A DNA stretch of 34,372 nucleotides from Paracraurococcus sp049315625. Lineage in GTDB: Bacteria; Pseudomonadota; Alphaproteobacteria; Acetobacterales; Acetobacteraceae. Made by a program: the position numbers and the translations under genes. Below the pieces are notes generated by a model. That model made no database searches. It was given only the letters and a program-made list of their open reading frames with translations, and was not told the origin of the DNA. The DNA is taken from NCBI GenBank assembly GCA_049315625.1, contig JBMOJU010000012.1:1-34372 (forward strand). Reading direction: 5' to 3'. This document shows, piece after piece, positions 1-9,979 of the stretch; position 1 is the first letter of the stretch; every line of letters begins with the position of its first letter.

Positions 1-1
1 C

Positions 2-58
2 AGCGTCTTCCTGGCGCATGTCACCAAGCTGGTCGCCACCGATTACGTCTTCGCCTGA
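2..58 (+). CDS. C-terminal tail of an unidentified protein (partial)
   Basis: An open frame enters from the left edge and stops at TGA 56-58, leaving 18 residues that read SVFLAHVTKLVATDYVFA. A strong intrinsic terminator begins 9 nt after the stop, which supports this being a real gene end. The fragment is too short to name a family. The gene is read in the same direction as proB, but the terminator separates the two transcripts. Confidence 0.5.
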   Translation, partial: SVFLAHVTKLVATDYVFA

Positions 59-67
59 ACCTGACGG

Positions 68-95
68 GGGCGCCCCTGCCAAGGGGCGCCCTTTT
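68..95 (+). terminator. Rho-independent terminator after the first gene
   Basis: A perfect 9-bp GC stem (GGGCGCCCC 68-76 pairing with GGGGCGCCC 83-91) has a 6-nt loop TGCCAA and is followed by TTTT at 92-95. It lies directly after the stop at 58 and before proB, so it should end the upstream transcript. Confidence 0.85.
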
Positions 96-117
96 CCTTG
101 TCCGGGCGCGCCATGCT

Positions 118-1290
118 ATGCGCCGACCCATGCGATCCCCACCCATGCAATCCCTGGACGACAGCGCCCCGACGCTCCCTGCTTTCCCCGGGGCGAAGCG
201 CGTGGTGGTGAAGATCGGCTCCGCTCTCCTGGTGGATGAGAGGACCGCGGCACCGCGCGCCGCCTGGCTGGCCAGCGTCGCGGCGGATGTCGCCGCGCTG
301 CGCGCCCGGGGGACCGAGGTCATCCTGGTCTCCTCTGGGGCGATTGCCCTTGCCCGCCGCGCCCTCGGCCTGACCCGCAGGAAGCTGCGGCTTGAGGAAA
401 AGCAGGCCGCCGCCGCGGTCGGGCAGATCCGCCTCGCCGGTGCCTGGGCGGCGGCGCTGGAGGCCGTCGGCCTGCCGGCCGCGCAGTTGCTCCTCACGCT
501 GGAGGACAGCGAGGACCGTCGCCGCTACCTGAACGCCCGGGCCACGCTCGGCACGCTGCTCGAACTCGGCTGCATCCCGGTCATCAACGAGAACGACACC
601 GTGGCGACCGCCGAGATCCGCTTCGGCGACAATGACCGCCTGGCGGCGCGCGTGGCGGAGATGACCGGCGCCGATGCGCTGATCCTGCTGTCCGACATCG
701 ACGGGCTCTACACCGCCGATCCGCGCAAGGACCCGGCGGCGGCCCACCTGCCGGTGGTGGAGCGGATCACCGACGAGATCATGGCCATGGGTGGTGACCC
801 GCCGCCCGGCTATTCCTCGGGCGGCATGCGCACCAAGCTGATCGCCGCCCGCATCGCCACCGGCGCCGGCTGTGCCATGGCAATCGCGCTCGGCCAGCGC
901 GACAACCCGTTGCGGGCGATCGAGGACGGCGCGCGCTGCACCTGGTTCCTGCCGGCGCCGGAAGGACGGACGGCGCGGAAGCGCTGGATCGCCGGTTCGC
1001 TCGCCCCACTCGGCAGCCTCATCGTCGATGCCGGCGCGGCCCGCGCCCTGGCGCGCGGCTCCTCCCTGCTGCCGGCCGGCGTGCGCGCGGTGGAGGGAAG
1101 TTTCCACCGCGGCGACCCGGTCAGCGTGCGGGACGAAACGGGCCGGGAGGTCGCACGCGGCCTGGCCGCCTACGACATGGAGGATGCCCGCCGCATCGCC
1201 GGGCACCGCAGCGAGGCGCTGGAAGACATCCTCGGCTGGCGCGGCCGGGACGAGATCGTCCACCGCGACGATCTCGTCCTCATGCCGTAG
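118..1290 (+). CDS. proB: Glutamate 5-kinase with PUA domain
   Basis: ProB phosphorylates L-glutamate with ATP to give gamma-glutamyl phosphate, the first and feedback-controlled step of proline synthesis in the cytoplasm. Read from 118 the protein has 390 residues. The amino-acid-kinase core shows KIGSALL at 32-38, VSSGAI at 71-76, PVINENDTVA at 154-163, FGDND at 169-173, LSDIDGLYTADP at 191-202 and GGMRTK at 235-240. The last ~90 residues form the PUA domain found in most bacterial ProB proteins. The start is uncertain: in-frame ATGs at 118, 130 and 145 all lack a clear Shine-Dalgarno, and 145 would remove nine Arg/Pro-rich residues and is equally plausible. The 3' end overlaps the convergent flavoprotein gene by 11 bp. 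The usual partner proA is not in view. Confidence 0.95.
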   Translation: MRRPMRSPPMQSLDDSAPTLPAFPGAKRVVVKIGSALLVDERTAAPRAAWLASVAADVAALRARGTEVILVSSGAIALARRALGLTRRKLRLEEKQAAAAVGQIRLAGAWAAALEAVGLPAAQLLLTLEDSEDRRRYLNARATLGTLLELGCIPVINENDTVATAEIRFGDNDRLAARVAEMTGADALILLSDIDGLYTADPRKDPAAAHLPVVERITDEIMAMGGDPPPGYSSGGMRTKLIAARIATGAGCAMAIALGQRDNPLRAIEDGARCTWFLPAPEGRTARKRWIAGSLAPLGSLIVDAGAARALARGSSLLPAGVRAVEGSFHRGDPVSVRDETGREVARGLAAYDMEDARRIAGHRSEALEDILGWRGRDEIVHRDDLVLMP

Positions 1291-2500
1291 CGCGTCGACC
1301 CGCCTCGTCGCGCGTCCAGGCCAGCGCCGACGCCCCCGCCGCGGCGCCGGTGCTGAAGCAGGCCTGCAGCAGATAGCCCCCGGTCGGCGCCTCCCAGTCC
1401 AGCATCTCGCCGCAGGCGAAGGTGCCGGCATGCCGGCGAAGCATCAGGCGCGCGTCGACCGCATCCCAGCCCAGCCCGCCGGCGGAGGAGATGGCGCGGT
1501 CGAGGCCCATCGGCGCGGTCAGCACCAGCGGCAGCGCCTTGACCAGGCTGGAGAGCGGCGCGGTCGCGCCGGCATGCATCGCCTCCTGCACCAGGCCGAT
1601 CGCCACCGGCGGCAGCCCGGCGCGGCGCAGGTGGTTGGCCAGCGACATGGCACCGCGCGGCCCGTCCAGCCGCGCCGCCAACGCGGCCTCCGTCATGTCG
1701 GGGCGGAGGTCGAGCGACACGCTGACGGGGCCGCCGGCGGCGATCGCCTCCCGCAACGGCGCCGACAGCGCGTAGACGGCGCCGCCCTCGATCCCCGCCT
1801 CGGTCACCACCGCCTCGCCCCGCACCATGGCGCGGCCGAAGCGCAGGGCGATGCGCTTCAGCGGCGTCCCGGCGAAGCGGACGCGGAAATGCCCGGACCA
1901 GGCGATGCGGAAGCCGCAATTGGCCGGGCGGAGCGGGGCGACGCCCTCCAGCAGCCCGGCCCAGGCACCGTCGGAGCCCAAGCGCGGCCAGGAGGCGCCG
2001 CCGAGCGCCAGCACCGTTGCCGCCGGGCGCAGAAGCACCCGCCCCTCCGGCGCATCGAAGGCCAGCGCCCCATCCTCCCAGCCTACCCAGCGATGCCGCG
2101 GCCGCAGCACCACGCCCAGCCCGGCGAGCCGCCCGAGCCAGGCACGCAGCAGCGGCGAGGCCTTCATCGCCCGCGGGAACACCCGGCCGGAGCTGCCGAC
2201 GAAAGTCGGCTGCCCCAGCCCCTCGGCCCAGGCGATCAGCGCGGCCGGCGGGAAGGCTTCGATGCAGGGCGCCAGCCGGTCCCGCGCCGCGCCGTAGCGC
2301 GCGAGGAATTCGGGCAACGGCTCGGAATGCGTCAGGTTCAGCCCGCCGCGGCCGGCGATCAGCAGCTTCCGCGCCGGGGAGGGCATGCGGTCCAGCACCG
2401 TCACCCGGGCGCCGCCAGCGGCCAGGGTCTCGGCGGCCATCAGCCCGGCCGGGCCGGCGCCCAGCACCGCGACCTCGGGCCGCCTGTCGATGTCCTGCAT
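1280..2500 (-). CDS. NAD(P)/FAD-dependent flavoprotein, TIGR03862/HI0933-like
   Basis: This 406-residue protein opens with a Rossmann FAD-binding motif, GAGPAG at 14-19, followed by the family segment RKLLIAGRGGLNLTHSE at 44-60. Near the C-terminus it has the FACGEMLDWEAPTGGYLLQ block that closes the FAD site. This layout is typical of the HI0933/YhiN-like flavoproteins, specifically the shorter TIGR03862 branch common in alphaproteobacteria. The physiological substrate of this branch is not established, so none is given. The gene reads toward proB and shares its last 11 bp with it. On the other side it diverges from the DUF883-like gene with 89 bp between starts. Family confidence is high; function is unknown. 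Confidence 0.88.
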   Translation of the reverse strand: MQDIDRRPEVAVLGAGPAGLMAAETLAAGGARVTVLDRMPSPARKLLIAGRGGLNLTHSEPLPEFLARYGAARDRLAPCIEAFPPAALIAWAEGLGQPTFVGSSGRVFPRAMKASPLLRAWLGRLAGLGVVLRPRHRWVGWEDGALAFDAPEGRVLLRPAATVLALGGASWPRLGSDGAWAGLLEGVAPLRPANCGFRIAWSGHFRVRFAGTPLKRIALRFGRAMVRGEAVVTEAGIEGGAVYALSAPLREAIAAGGPVSVSLDLRPDMTEAALAARLDGPRGAMSLANHLRRAGLPPVAIGLVQEAMHAGATAPLSSLVKALPLVLTAPMGLDRAISSAGGLGWDAVDARLMLRRHAGTFACGEMLDWEAPTGGYLLQACFSTGAAAGASALAWTRDEAGRRATA

Positions 2501-2589
2501 GCGGCTCTTCTACGCCCGCGCAGAGGCGCGGTGAACCCTGGCGTCCGCCAGCCGTTATCGCCGCCGAACCAAAAGAGACGGAGAGACCC

Positions 2590-2997
2590 ATGGCCGACAG
2601 TTATTTCTCCAACCTGCGCGCCGGCGCGCGCGATGCCCGCGACAGCGCGGAGGATTACGGCCACCGTGCCGCCAGCGGCCTGCGCGAGGCCCGCGACACG
2701 GCCGAGGCGTATGGCCGCCGCGCCGAGGGCACGCTGCGCGACAAGGGCGAGGATGCCCGCGGCGAAGTGTCGCGGCTCTGGGCCGAGCTCGAGGATCTGG
2801 TCGAGCGGCGCATCGGCCCGGCAGCGTCGGAGGCCGGGCGCTCCGCCAGCCGCTACGCGCATCAGGGCCGCGACATGGCGGTGGATTACGCCGGCCAGCT
2901 GCGCGACGTGACCCGGGCCCGCCCGCTGGTGGCGATCGGCGTCGCGGTGGCGGCGACCTGGTTCATCACCAGCGTGCTGCGCAGCAGCAAGCGCTAA
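2590..2997 (+). CDS. DUF883/ElaB-YqjD-like membrane-anchored protein
   Basis: The ATG at 2590 follows a purine-rich Shine-Dalgarno (GGAGAGA) and gives 135 residues; the open frame upstream of it has no coding character. Residues 1-105 are polar, Ala/Arg/Asp/Glu-rich and predicted helical, with recurring tyrosines (24, 41, 89, 100) in an apparent amphipathic repeat. A single hydrophobic segment at about 112-130 is followed by a basic tail RSSKR. This is the layout of DUF883/ElaB/YqjD proteins, C-tail-anchored inner-membrane proteins; E. coli YqjD binds ribosomes in stationary phase. That role is not shown for this protein. Its stop overlaps the convergent Bug gene by 4 bp. Confidence 0.8.
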   Translation: MADSYFSNLRAGARDARDSAEDYGHRAASGLREARDTAEAYGRRAEGTLRDKGEDARGEVSRLWAELEDLVERRIGPAASEAGRSASRYAHQGRDMAVDYAGQLRDVTRARPLVAIGVAVAATWFITSVLRSSKR

Positions 2998-3959
2998 TCG
3001 GCGGTGATCCGCGCGGCCCGCACCACCGCGGTCCAGCGCGCGATCTCCTCCCGCAGGTAGCGGCCGAAGGCATCGGCCGGCAGCTTCAGGGTCTGGGCGC
3101 CGATGCCGTCCAGCCTGGCCTGGATCTCCGGCAGGGAAAGCACGGCCTGGGTCGCGGCATCCACCCGGGCGAGCACCGTCGGCGGCGTCCCCGCCGGGGC
3201 GAAGAGCCCGACCCAGATCCCCATCTCGAAGCCCGGCAGCGTTTCGGCCAGCGCCGGGACGTCCGGCAGGGTGGGCAGCCGGCGCGGCGCGCTGGTCGCC
3301 AGCGGCCGCACCTGGCCGCCCTGGGCCAGCGCCATCGCCGCGATCACCGGGTCGAACATCACCTGCACCTGGCCGGCGACCAGCGCCGTCTCGGCCGGCG
3401 TGGTGCTGCGGAAGGGCACGTGCAGCAGGTCGATCCCCGCCTGGGCCTTGAACATCTCCGCCGCCAGGTGGCTGGAGGTGCCGTTGCCGCCGGAGCCATA
3501 GGTCAGCGCGCCCGGCCGTGCCCGGGCCAGCGCGATCAGCCCGGCGACGTCGGTCACCGGGACGGAGGGATGCACCAGCAGCAGGTTCGGCCCGGTCGCC
3601 ACGCCGGACACCGGGGCGAAGTCCCGCACCGGGTCGTAGGGCAGCCGGGCGCCGTAGAGCGGGACGTTCATCGCATGCGTGCTGATCGTGCCCATCAGCA
3701 GGGTGTAGCCATCCGGCGCGCTGCGGGCCGCGGCCTCCGTGGCGATGATGCCGCCGGCGCCGGCGCGGTTGTCGATCACCAGCGGCTGGCCGAGCCGCGC
3801 CGCCAGCGGCTCGGCGATGATGCGGCTGGCGATATCGGTGGCGCCGCCGGGCGCGAAGCCGACCAGCAGGCGGATCGGCCGTTGCGGCCAGTCCTCCGCC
3901 CACGCCGCCATTGGCAGGGCGCAGGCCCCTGCCAGGAAGCTCCGCCGCCGGAACGCCAT
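2994..3959 (-). CDS. Bug-family (TctC-like) periplasmic solute-binding protein
   Basis: The 321-residue protein has an N-terminal export signal (basic MAFRRR, hydrophobic core, likely cleavage after AWA at 21). The Bug/TctC hallmark VGFAPGGATDIASR follows at 33-46, with further family blocks such as the IDNRAGAGG turn and GSGGNGTSSHLAAE. Members capture carboxylates and related organic acids for tripartite tricarboxylate transporters, and many are encoded as orphans. No TctA or TctB membrane gene is next to this one, so it is either an orphan receptor or works with a distant permease. Its ligand cannot be read from sequence. It diverges from uvrB with 101 bp between starts. Confidence 0.92.
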   Translation of the reverse strand: MAFRRRSFLAGACALPMAAWAEDWPQRPIRLLVGFAPGGATDIASRIIAEPLAARLGQPLVIDNRAGAGGIIATEAAARSAPDGYTLLMGTISTHAMNVPLYGARLPYDPVRDFAPVSGVATGPNLLLVHPSVPVTDVAGLIALARARPGALTYGSGGNGTSSHLAAEMFKAQAGIDLLHVPFRSTTPAETALVAGQVQVMFDPVIAAMALAQGGQVRPLATSAPRRLPTLPDVPALAETLPGFEMGIWVGLFAPAGTPPTVLARVDAATQAVLSLPEIQARLDGIGAQTLKLPADAFGRYLREEIARWTAVVRAARITAD

Positions 3960-3981
3960 GCCGCCATCCCTCCCCTATCCC

Positions 3982-4007
3982 TGGCCGCCATGGCAGCATG
4001 GCCGCCA
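3982..4007. repeat. Short direct repeat between Bug gene and uvrB
   Basis: TGGCCGCCA occurs at 3982-3990 and again at 3999-4007, separated by 8 bp, with an overlapping GCCATGGC palindrome. It lies in the 101-bp divergent promoter region and could be an operator, although in DNA this GC-rich a 9-bp repeat may arise by chance. Confidence 0.35.
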
Positions 4008-4060
4008 CGCTTCGGCCAGCGCTCGACCTCGCGGCCCGCCGACCCAACATAGGGGGCACG

Positions 4061-6268
<2,208 letters not shown>

Positions 6269-6294
6269 CCGGGAACGCCGGGCCTCCCCCCCGC

Positions 6295-6309
6295 GTTCGC
6301 CCCGCGAAC
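6295..6309 (+). repeat. Inverted repeat just upstream of the SRPBCC gene's RBS
   Basis: GTTCGC (6295-6300) and GCGAAC (6304-6309) form a perfect 6-bp stem around CCC. The stem sits between the uvrB stop and the GAGGGAGAGG ribosome-binding site at 6311-6320. With no T-run it is not a classical terminator. It could be an mRNA stability or processing hairpin, or chance. Confidence 0.4.
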
Positions 6310-6324
6310 CGAGGGAGAGGCACC

Positions 6325-6849
6325 ATGGGCGAGTACACCGGCCGTATCGAGATCGCCCGGCCCCCTGGGGAGGTCTTCGCCTTCCTTAGCGACCTGCGGA
6401 ACATGCCGCACTACCTGCCGACCGTCTCGCATGTCGGCCGGCTGGGGCATCATGACGACCACGCCGACGTCGCGGTCGAGGGCGAGGCCGGTGGCCACCG
6501 CTACCACAATGATGGCTGGGTGAAGGCCGAGCCCGAGACCCACCGCATGAGCTGGGGCTCCCACACCCTGGCCGATTACCATGGCATGCTGGCGGTGACG
6601 GCCTCGGGGGCCGGGTCCATCGTCGACCTCAACCTGACGATCACCACCAGGCCCGAGGTGGCGGAGCGGATGCGGGCCGAGCACGGCAGCGTCGACCGCG
6701 GCATGCGGATGTCGCTCGATCGGACGCTGGCCAGCATCAAGGCCTGCTGCGAGCAGCCACCCGCCGCGCGCGACGCGGCGAACGACGACGAGGCGCTGCA
6801 CGACAGCCGGCCCTTCGGCAGCAGCGCGACGCCGGGTCCGGAGATCTGA
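6325..6849 (+). CDS. SRPBCC (START/polyketide-cyclase-like) family protein
   Basis: The ATG at 6325 has an excellent Shine-Dalgarno (GAGGGAGAGG) 4 nt upstream and gives 174 residues. The N-terminal pattern, with I-E-I-A-R-P-P-G-E-V-F-A-F-L-S-D-L-R-N at about 7-25, is the first strand and helix of the SRPBCC fold. The central strands and a long C-terminal helix near 110-140 complete a helix-grip fold that binds hydrophobic ligands. The final ~30 residues are polar and probably disordered. It is co-directional with uvrB, with a small hairpin between them, so it may be co-transcribed. No ligand or reaction can be assigned. Confidence 0.8.
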   Translation: MGEYTGRIEIARPPGEVFAFLSDLRNMPHYLPTVSHVGRLGHHDDHADVAVEGEAGGHRYHNDGWVKAEPETHRMSWGSHTLADYHGMLAVTASGAGSIVDLNLTITTRPEVAERMRAEHGSVDRGMRMSLDRTLASIKACCEQPPAARDAANDDEALHDSRPFGSSATPGPEI

Positions 6850-6869
6850 GGCGACGGGCGCGGCTTGCT

Positions 6870-6894
6870 GCGGCGCAATACGTCCTTGCGCCGC
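6870..6894 (+). repeat. Strong inverted repeat between SRPBCC gene and ABC operon
   Basis: GCGGCGCAA (6870-6878) and TTGCGCCGC (6886-6894) pair perfectly over 9 bp with a 7-nt loop TACGTCC. It begins 21 nt after the upstream stop and ends 50 bp before the ABC binding-protein start. There is no T-tract, so it could be a U-less terminator, an attenuator-like leader hairpin or a dimeric operator for the transport operon. Confidence 0.55.
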
Positions 6895-6944
6895 CCGGCG
6901 TCTCCGATAGGCTCGCCGCGACGCCTTCGGAGATTCCGCCGCCC

Positions 6945-7895
6945 ATGTTCCGCCGCAGCCTCATCGCCGGCACCGCCGGCGCGCTCGCCCTGCCCCATCT
7001 GGCGCGCGCCCAGGCCCTGCCGAAGATCACCATCGGCATGTCCGGCTGGACCGGCTTCGCGCCGCTGACCCTGGCCGAGCAGGCCGGGCTGTTCAAGGCG
7101 AACGGGGTGGAGGTCGAGACCAAATTCGTCCCGCAGCGGGAGCGCAACCTCGCACTCGCCTCCGGCGCGCTGAACTGCGTGGTGACCACGGTCGACACGA
7201 TGATCCTCTGGGCCAGCACCATCCCGCTGGTGCAGGTGCTGGTGCTGGACCGCAGCAAGGGCGGCGACGGGCTGGGCGCGCGGCCGGGCATCGGCAGCAT
7301 CGCCGACCTCAAGGGTAAGACCATCGCGGTCGACGGCGTCGGCACCAGCCCGTATTTCCTGCTGGCCTACATGCTGCGGGAGAACGGGCTGACGGTGAAG
7401 GATGTACAGACCGCGACGCTGGCGCCGCAGCCCGCCGCGCAGGCCTTCGTCGCCGGCCAGTTCGACGCCTGCGCCAGCTACGAGCCCTACCTGTCGCAGG
7501 TCCGCGCCCTGGGTGCGGACAAGGGCAAGGTCCTGGCGACGACGGCCGACTACCCCTGCATCGTCGATACGCTGGCCTTCCAGCCCGCCTTCATCGCCGC
7601 GAACCCCGAAGCGGTGAAGCGCGTGGTGAAATCCTGGTTCGACGCCATCGCCATGATCAAGGCGGAGCCCGAGAAGAGCTTCGAGATCATGGGCAAGCGG
7701 GTCAACCAGTCGGGCGAGGCGTTCAAGGCCAGCGCCGGCTTCATCGAATGGCTCGATGCCCCGGCGAACAAGGCCTATGTCGCCGATGGCCTGCCGGCGT
7801 TCCAGCAGAAGGCGCATGCGGTGCAGCGGGAGACCGGCGTGGTGCGGCAGGATGTCGATCTCTCCAAGCTGCTGGACACGCGTTTCGTCGGCTGA
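6945..7895 (+). CDS. ABC transporter periplasmic binding protein, NitT/TauT type
   Basis: This 316-residue protein has a cleavable signal peptide (basic MFRRS, hydrophobic core, likely cleavage after ARA at 22). The mature NMT1/SsuA/TauA-like fold starts with ITIGMSGWTGFAPLTLAEQAGLF; later family blocks include LKGKTIAVDGVGTSPYFLL and a YEPYLSQ segment. Relatives bind nitrate, taurine, alkanesulfonates, thiamine precursors or aromatic acids, so the ligand is open. It is the first gene of a three-gene unit: the permease starts 3 nt after its stop and the ATPase follows. The start at 6945 is fixed by the signal peptide. Confidence 0.92.
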   Translation: MFRRSLIAGTAGALALPHLARAQALPKITIGMSGWTGFAPLTLAEQAGLFKANGVEVETKFVPQRERNLALASGALNCVVTTVDTMILWASTIPLVQVLVLDRSKGGDGLGARPGIGSIADLKGKTIAVDGVGTSPYFLLAYMLRENGLTVKDVQTATLAPQPAAQAFVAGQFDACASYEPYLSQVRALGADKGKVLATTADYPCIVDTLAFQPAFIAANPEAVKRVVKSWFDAIAMIKAEPEKSFEIMGKRVNQSGEAFKASAGFIEWLDAPANKAYVADGLPAFQQKAHAVQRETGVVRQDVDLSKLLDTRFVG

Positions 7896-7898
7896 CGC

Positions 7899-8672
7899 AT
7901 GCAGCCGCTGAAGCCGGTTTCATCCAGCGCGCGCCTCGCGCTCGGCGCCGGCTTCTTCGCCGCCTTCGTCGGCGCCTGGGCCTTCGTGACGTATGGCGGG
8001 CATGTGCCGCCGCTGTTCCTGGCCTCGCCGGGGCGGACCCTGGCCGCCGGCTGGTCGCTGCTGACCGAATACGGCTTCCTCGGCGACATCGCCGTCACGG
8101 TCTACCGGGTGGTCGGCGGCTTCCTGATCGCCGCGGTGATGGCGGTGCCGCTCGGCCTGCTGATGGGCGCCTTCAAGCCGGTCGAGGCCATCTTCGAGCC
8201 GTTCTTCTCCTTCTGCCGCTATTTGCCGGCCAGCGCCTTCATCCCGCTGCTCATCCTGTGGGCGGGGGTGGGGGAGGCGCAGAAGCTCTCGGTCATCGTC
8301 ATCGGCAGCGTCTTCCAACTGGTCATCATGGTCGCCGTCGTCGCCGGCGCGACGCGGCCGGATCTGGTGGAGGCGGCCTATACGCTCGGCTCCCGCCCGC
8401 TGGGCATCCTCCGGCGCGTGGTGATCCCGGCCGCGGCGCCGCAGATCGCCGAGACGCTGCGGCTCGTGCTCGGCTGGGCCTGGACCTACGTGATCGTGGC
8501 GGAGCTGATCGGGGCGAGCAGCGGCATCGGCCACATGATCATGGACAGCCAGCGGCTGCTGGATACCGGGCAGATGATCTTCGGCATCGTGGTGATCGGG
8601 GTGATCGGGCTGGTGACGGATTTCGCGGTGAAGGCGTTGAATCGGTGGCTGTTTCCGTGGGCGGTGCTGTGA
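7899..8672 (+). CDS. ABC transporter permease, NitT/TauT type
   Basis: The 257-residue integral membrane protein has about six hydrophobic segments. The BPD_transp_1 coupling loop shows EAAYTLGSRPLGILRRVVIP starting at residue 158, containing the EAA-x3-G motif that docks on the ATPase. It starts 3 nt after the binding-protein stop and precedes the ATPase gene by 61 bp, so the three form one importer. Family assignment is firm; substrate is unknown. Confidence 0.93.
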   Translation: MQPLKPVSSSARLALGAGFFAAFVGAWAFVTYGGHVPPLFLASPGRTLAAGWSLLTEYGFLGDIAVTVYRVVGGFLIAAVMAVPLGLLMGAFKPVEAIFEPFFSFCRYLPASAFIPLLILWAGVGEAQKLSVIVIGSVFQLVIMVAVVAGATRPDLVEAAYTLGSRPLGILRRVVIPAAAPQIAETLRLVLGWAWTYVIVAELIGASSGIGHMIMDSQRLLDTGQMIFGIVVIGVIGLVTDFAVKALNRWLFPWAVL

Positions 8673-8733
8673 GGGAGCGCCCGCGCCTCCCGTTGGGCGC
8701 ATGCGTCCAACAGGGGCGGGGGTACTCCCCGCG

Positions 8734-9522
8734 ATGACCACCAAGACGCTCCGCATCGCCGGCATCACCCGCACCTTCCCCGCCCGCGGCCGGACCGCGC
8801 CGACGCTCGCCCTGCAACCCACCACCCTCGCCGTCGCGCCTGGCGAATTCGTCGCCATCCTCGGCCCTTCCGGCTGCGGCAAATCCACCCTGCTGCGCAT
8901 CGTCGCCGGCCTGGACCAGCCGAGCGGCGGCACCGTCACGCTGGACGGCACGCCGGTCACTCGCCCCGGTCCCGACCGCGGCATGGTGTTCCAGTCCTAC
9001 ACGCTGTTCCCCTGGCTCACCGTCGCGCAGAACATCCGCTACGGCCTCGCCGAACGCCGCCTGCCGGAAGCCGAACAGGCCGCCATCGCCGCCCGCTTCA
9101 TCGACCGCGTCGGCCTGCGCGGCTTCGAGAACCATTGGCCGAAGCAGCTCTCCGGCGGCATGCAGCAGCGCTGCGCCCTGGCCCGCGCCTTGGCCAACGA
9201 CCCGGAAATCCTGCTGCTGGACGAGCCCTTCGGCGCGCTGGACCACCAGACGCGGGAGCTGATGCAGGAGCTGCTGCTGGAGATCTGGGAAGCGGACCGG
9301 AAGACGGTGCTCTTCGTCACCCACGACATCGACGAGGCGGTCTTCCTCGCCAACCGCGTCCTCGTCATGTCCGCCCGCCCCGGCCGCATCAAGGCGGAGG
9401 TCGCGGTGCCCCTGCCCTATCCGCGCGATTGGACGGTGAAGACCACCCCCGAATTCGGTGCGCTCAAGGCAAGGCTGATGGCCGAGATCCGCGAGGAAGT
9501 GCGCAAGGCCGCGATCGCCTGA
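8734..9522 (+). CDS. ABC transporter ATP-binding protein, NitT/TauT type
   Basis: The ATG at 8734 gives 262 residues starting MTTKTLRIAG. The upstream in-frame ATG at 8701 would add 11 non-conserved residues and is less likely. The nucleotide-binding domain is complete: Walker A GPSGCGKST at 44-52, Q-loop in VFQSYTLFPW, signature LSGGMQQR at 139-146, Walker B ILLLDEPFGALD with D163/E164, and switch His197 in VTHDIDEA. The TLFPWLTV and SARPGRI blocks are typical of SsuB/TauB/NrtD-type importers. It ends 13 bp from the convergent exported-protein gene. Confidence 0.94.
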   Translation: MTTKTLRIAGITRTFPARGRTAPTLALQPTTLAVAPGEFVAILGPSGCGKSTLLRIVAGLDQPSGGTVTLDGTPVTRPGPDRGMVFQSYTLFPWLTVAQNIRYGLAERRLPEAEQAAIAARFIDRVGLRGFENHWPKQLSGGMQQRCALARALANDPEILLLDEPFGALDHQTRELMQELLLEIWEADRKTVLFVTHDIDEAVFLANRVLVMSARPGRIKAEVAVPLPYPRDWTVKTTPEFGALKARLMAEIREEVRKAAIA

Positions 9523-9535
9523 GGCGCGCGGCCCG

Positions 9536-9871
9536 TCAGCGGCCGAAGCCGATGCCGCATTCGCTCAGCAGGGTGCCGGCGCTGCCGCCGCTGCGCTGCG
9601 CCACCAGCGCCAGTTGCAGCGAATCCTGCGGCGACATGGACTTCATCATGCAGGTCGTCAGCGCCACGACGTCGAGCGAAAGGCCGCCGGCGCCGACGCA
9701 TTTGGCCGCGGCGCTGGCCGCCCGGCCGCAGAAGGCGCGCTTCTCCTCCGGCGTCTGCGGCTTGGACAGGCCGGGGATCGCATTGCCGAGGCCAGGGATG
9801 TTCGGCAGCCCCTGCGCCGCCACCGGGCCCGCCAGCAGCGCCGCCATCATCGTGATCCAGGCGATGCGCAT
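9536..9871 (-). CDS. Small exported four-cysteine protein, unknown function
   Basis: The open frame is longer upstream, but a clear signal peptide fixes the start at ATG 9871: MRIAWITMMAALLAG, likely cut after VAA at 19. The mature part of about 92 residues begins with a Gly/Pro/Ile-rich stretch (GLPNIPGLGNAIPGL). It then has four cysteines at 48, 58, 74 and 105, enough for two disulfides in the periplasm. No family is recognised. The gene diverges from the pteridine reductase gene (108 bp between starts) and converges on the ABC ATPase. A different frame over the same stretch is also open but has no signal peptide. Confidence 0.65.
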   Translation of the reverse strand: MRIAWITMMAALLAGPVAAQGLPNIPGLGNAIPGLSKPQTPEEKRAFCGRAASAAAKCVGAGGLSLDVVALTTCMMKSMSPQDSLQLALVAQRSGGSAGTLLSECGIGFGR

Positions 9872-9979
9872 GGCCCATTCCCCGCCTCGAAGCGACGGCA
9901 CCCTCCCGCGGCGTCCAGGCCGGGTCAATCGGGCGACGCCCGGTTTCCGCGGGGCGGCTTTTCGGCTAGGAGACGCGGC

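Noticed and set aside
3960..4060. SOS control of uvrB, and likewise of uvrC from 11158-11442
   Set aside because: I looked for GTTC-N7-GTTC or GAAC-N7-GAAC upstream of both genes and found none.
6295..6309. GTTC-N7-GAAC as a possible LexA/SOS box
   Set aside because: Alphaproteobacterial LexA sites are the direct repeat GTTC-N7-GTTC. Here the second half is inverted, and it lies after uvrB rather than before it.
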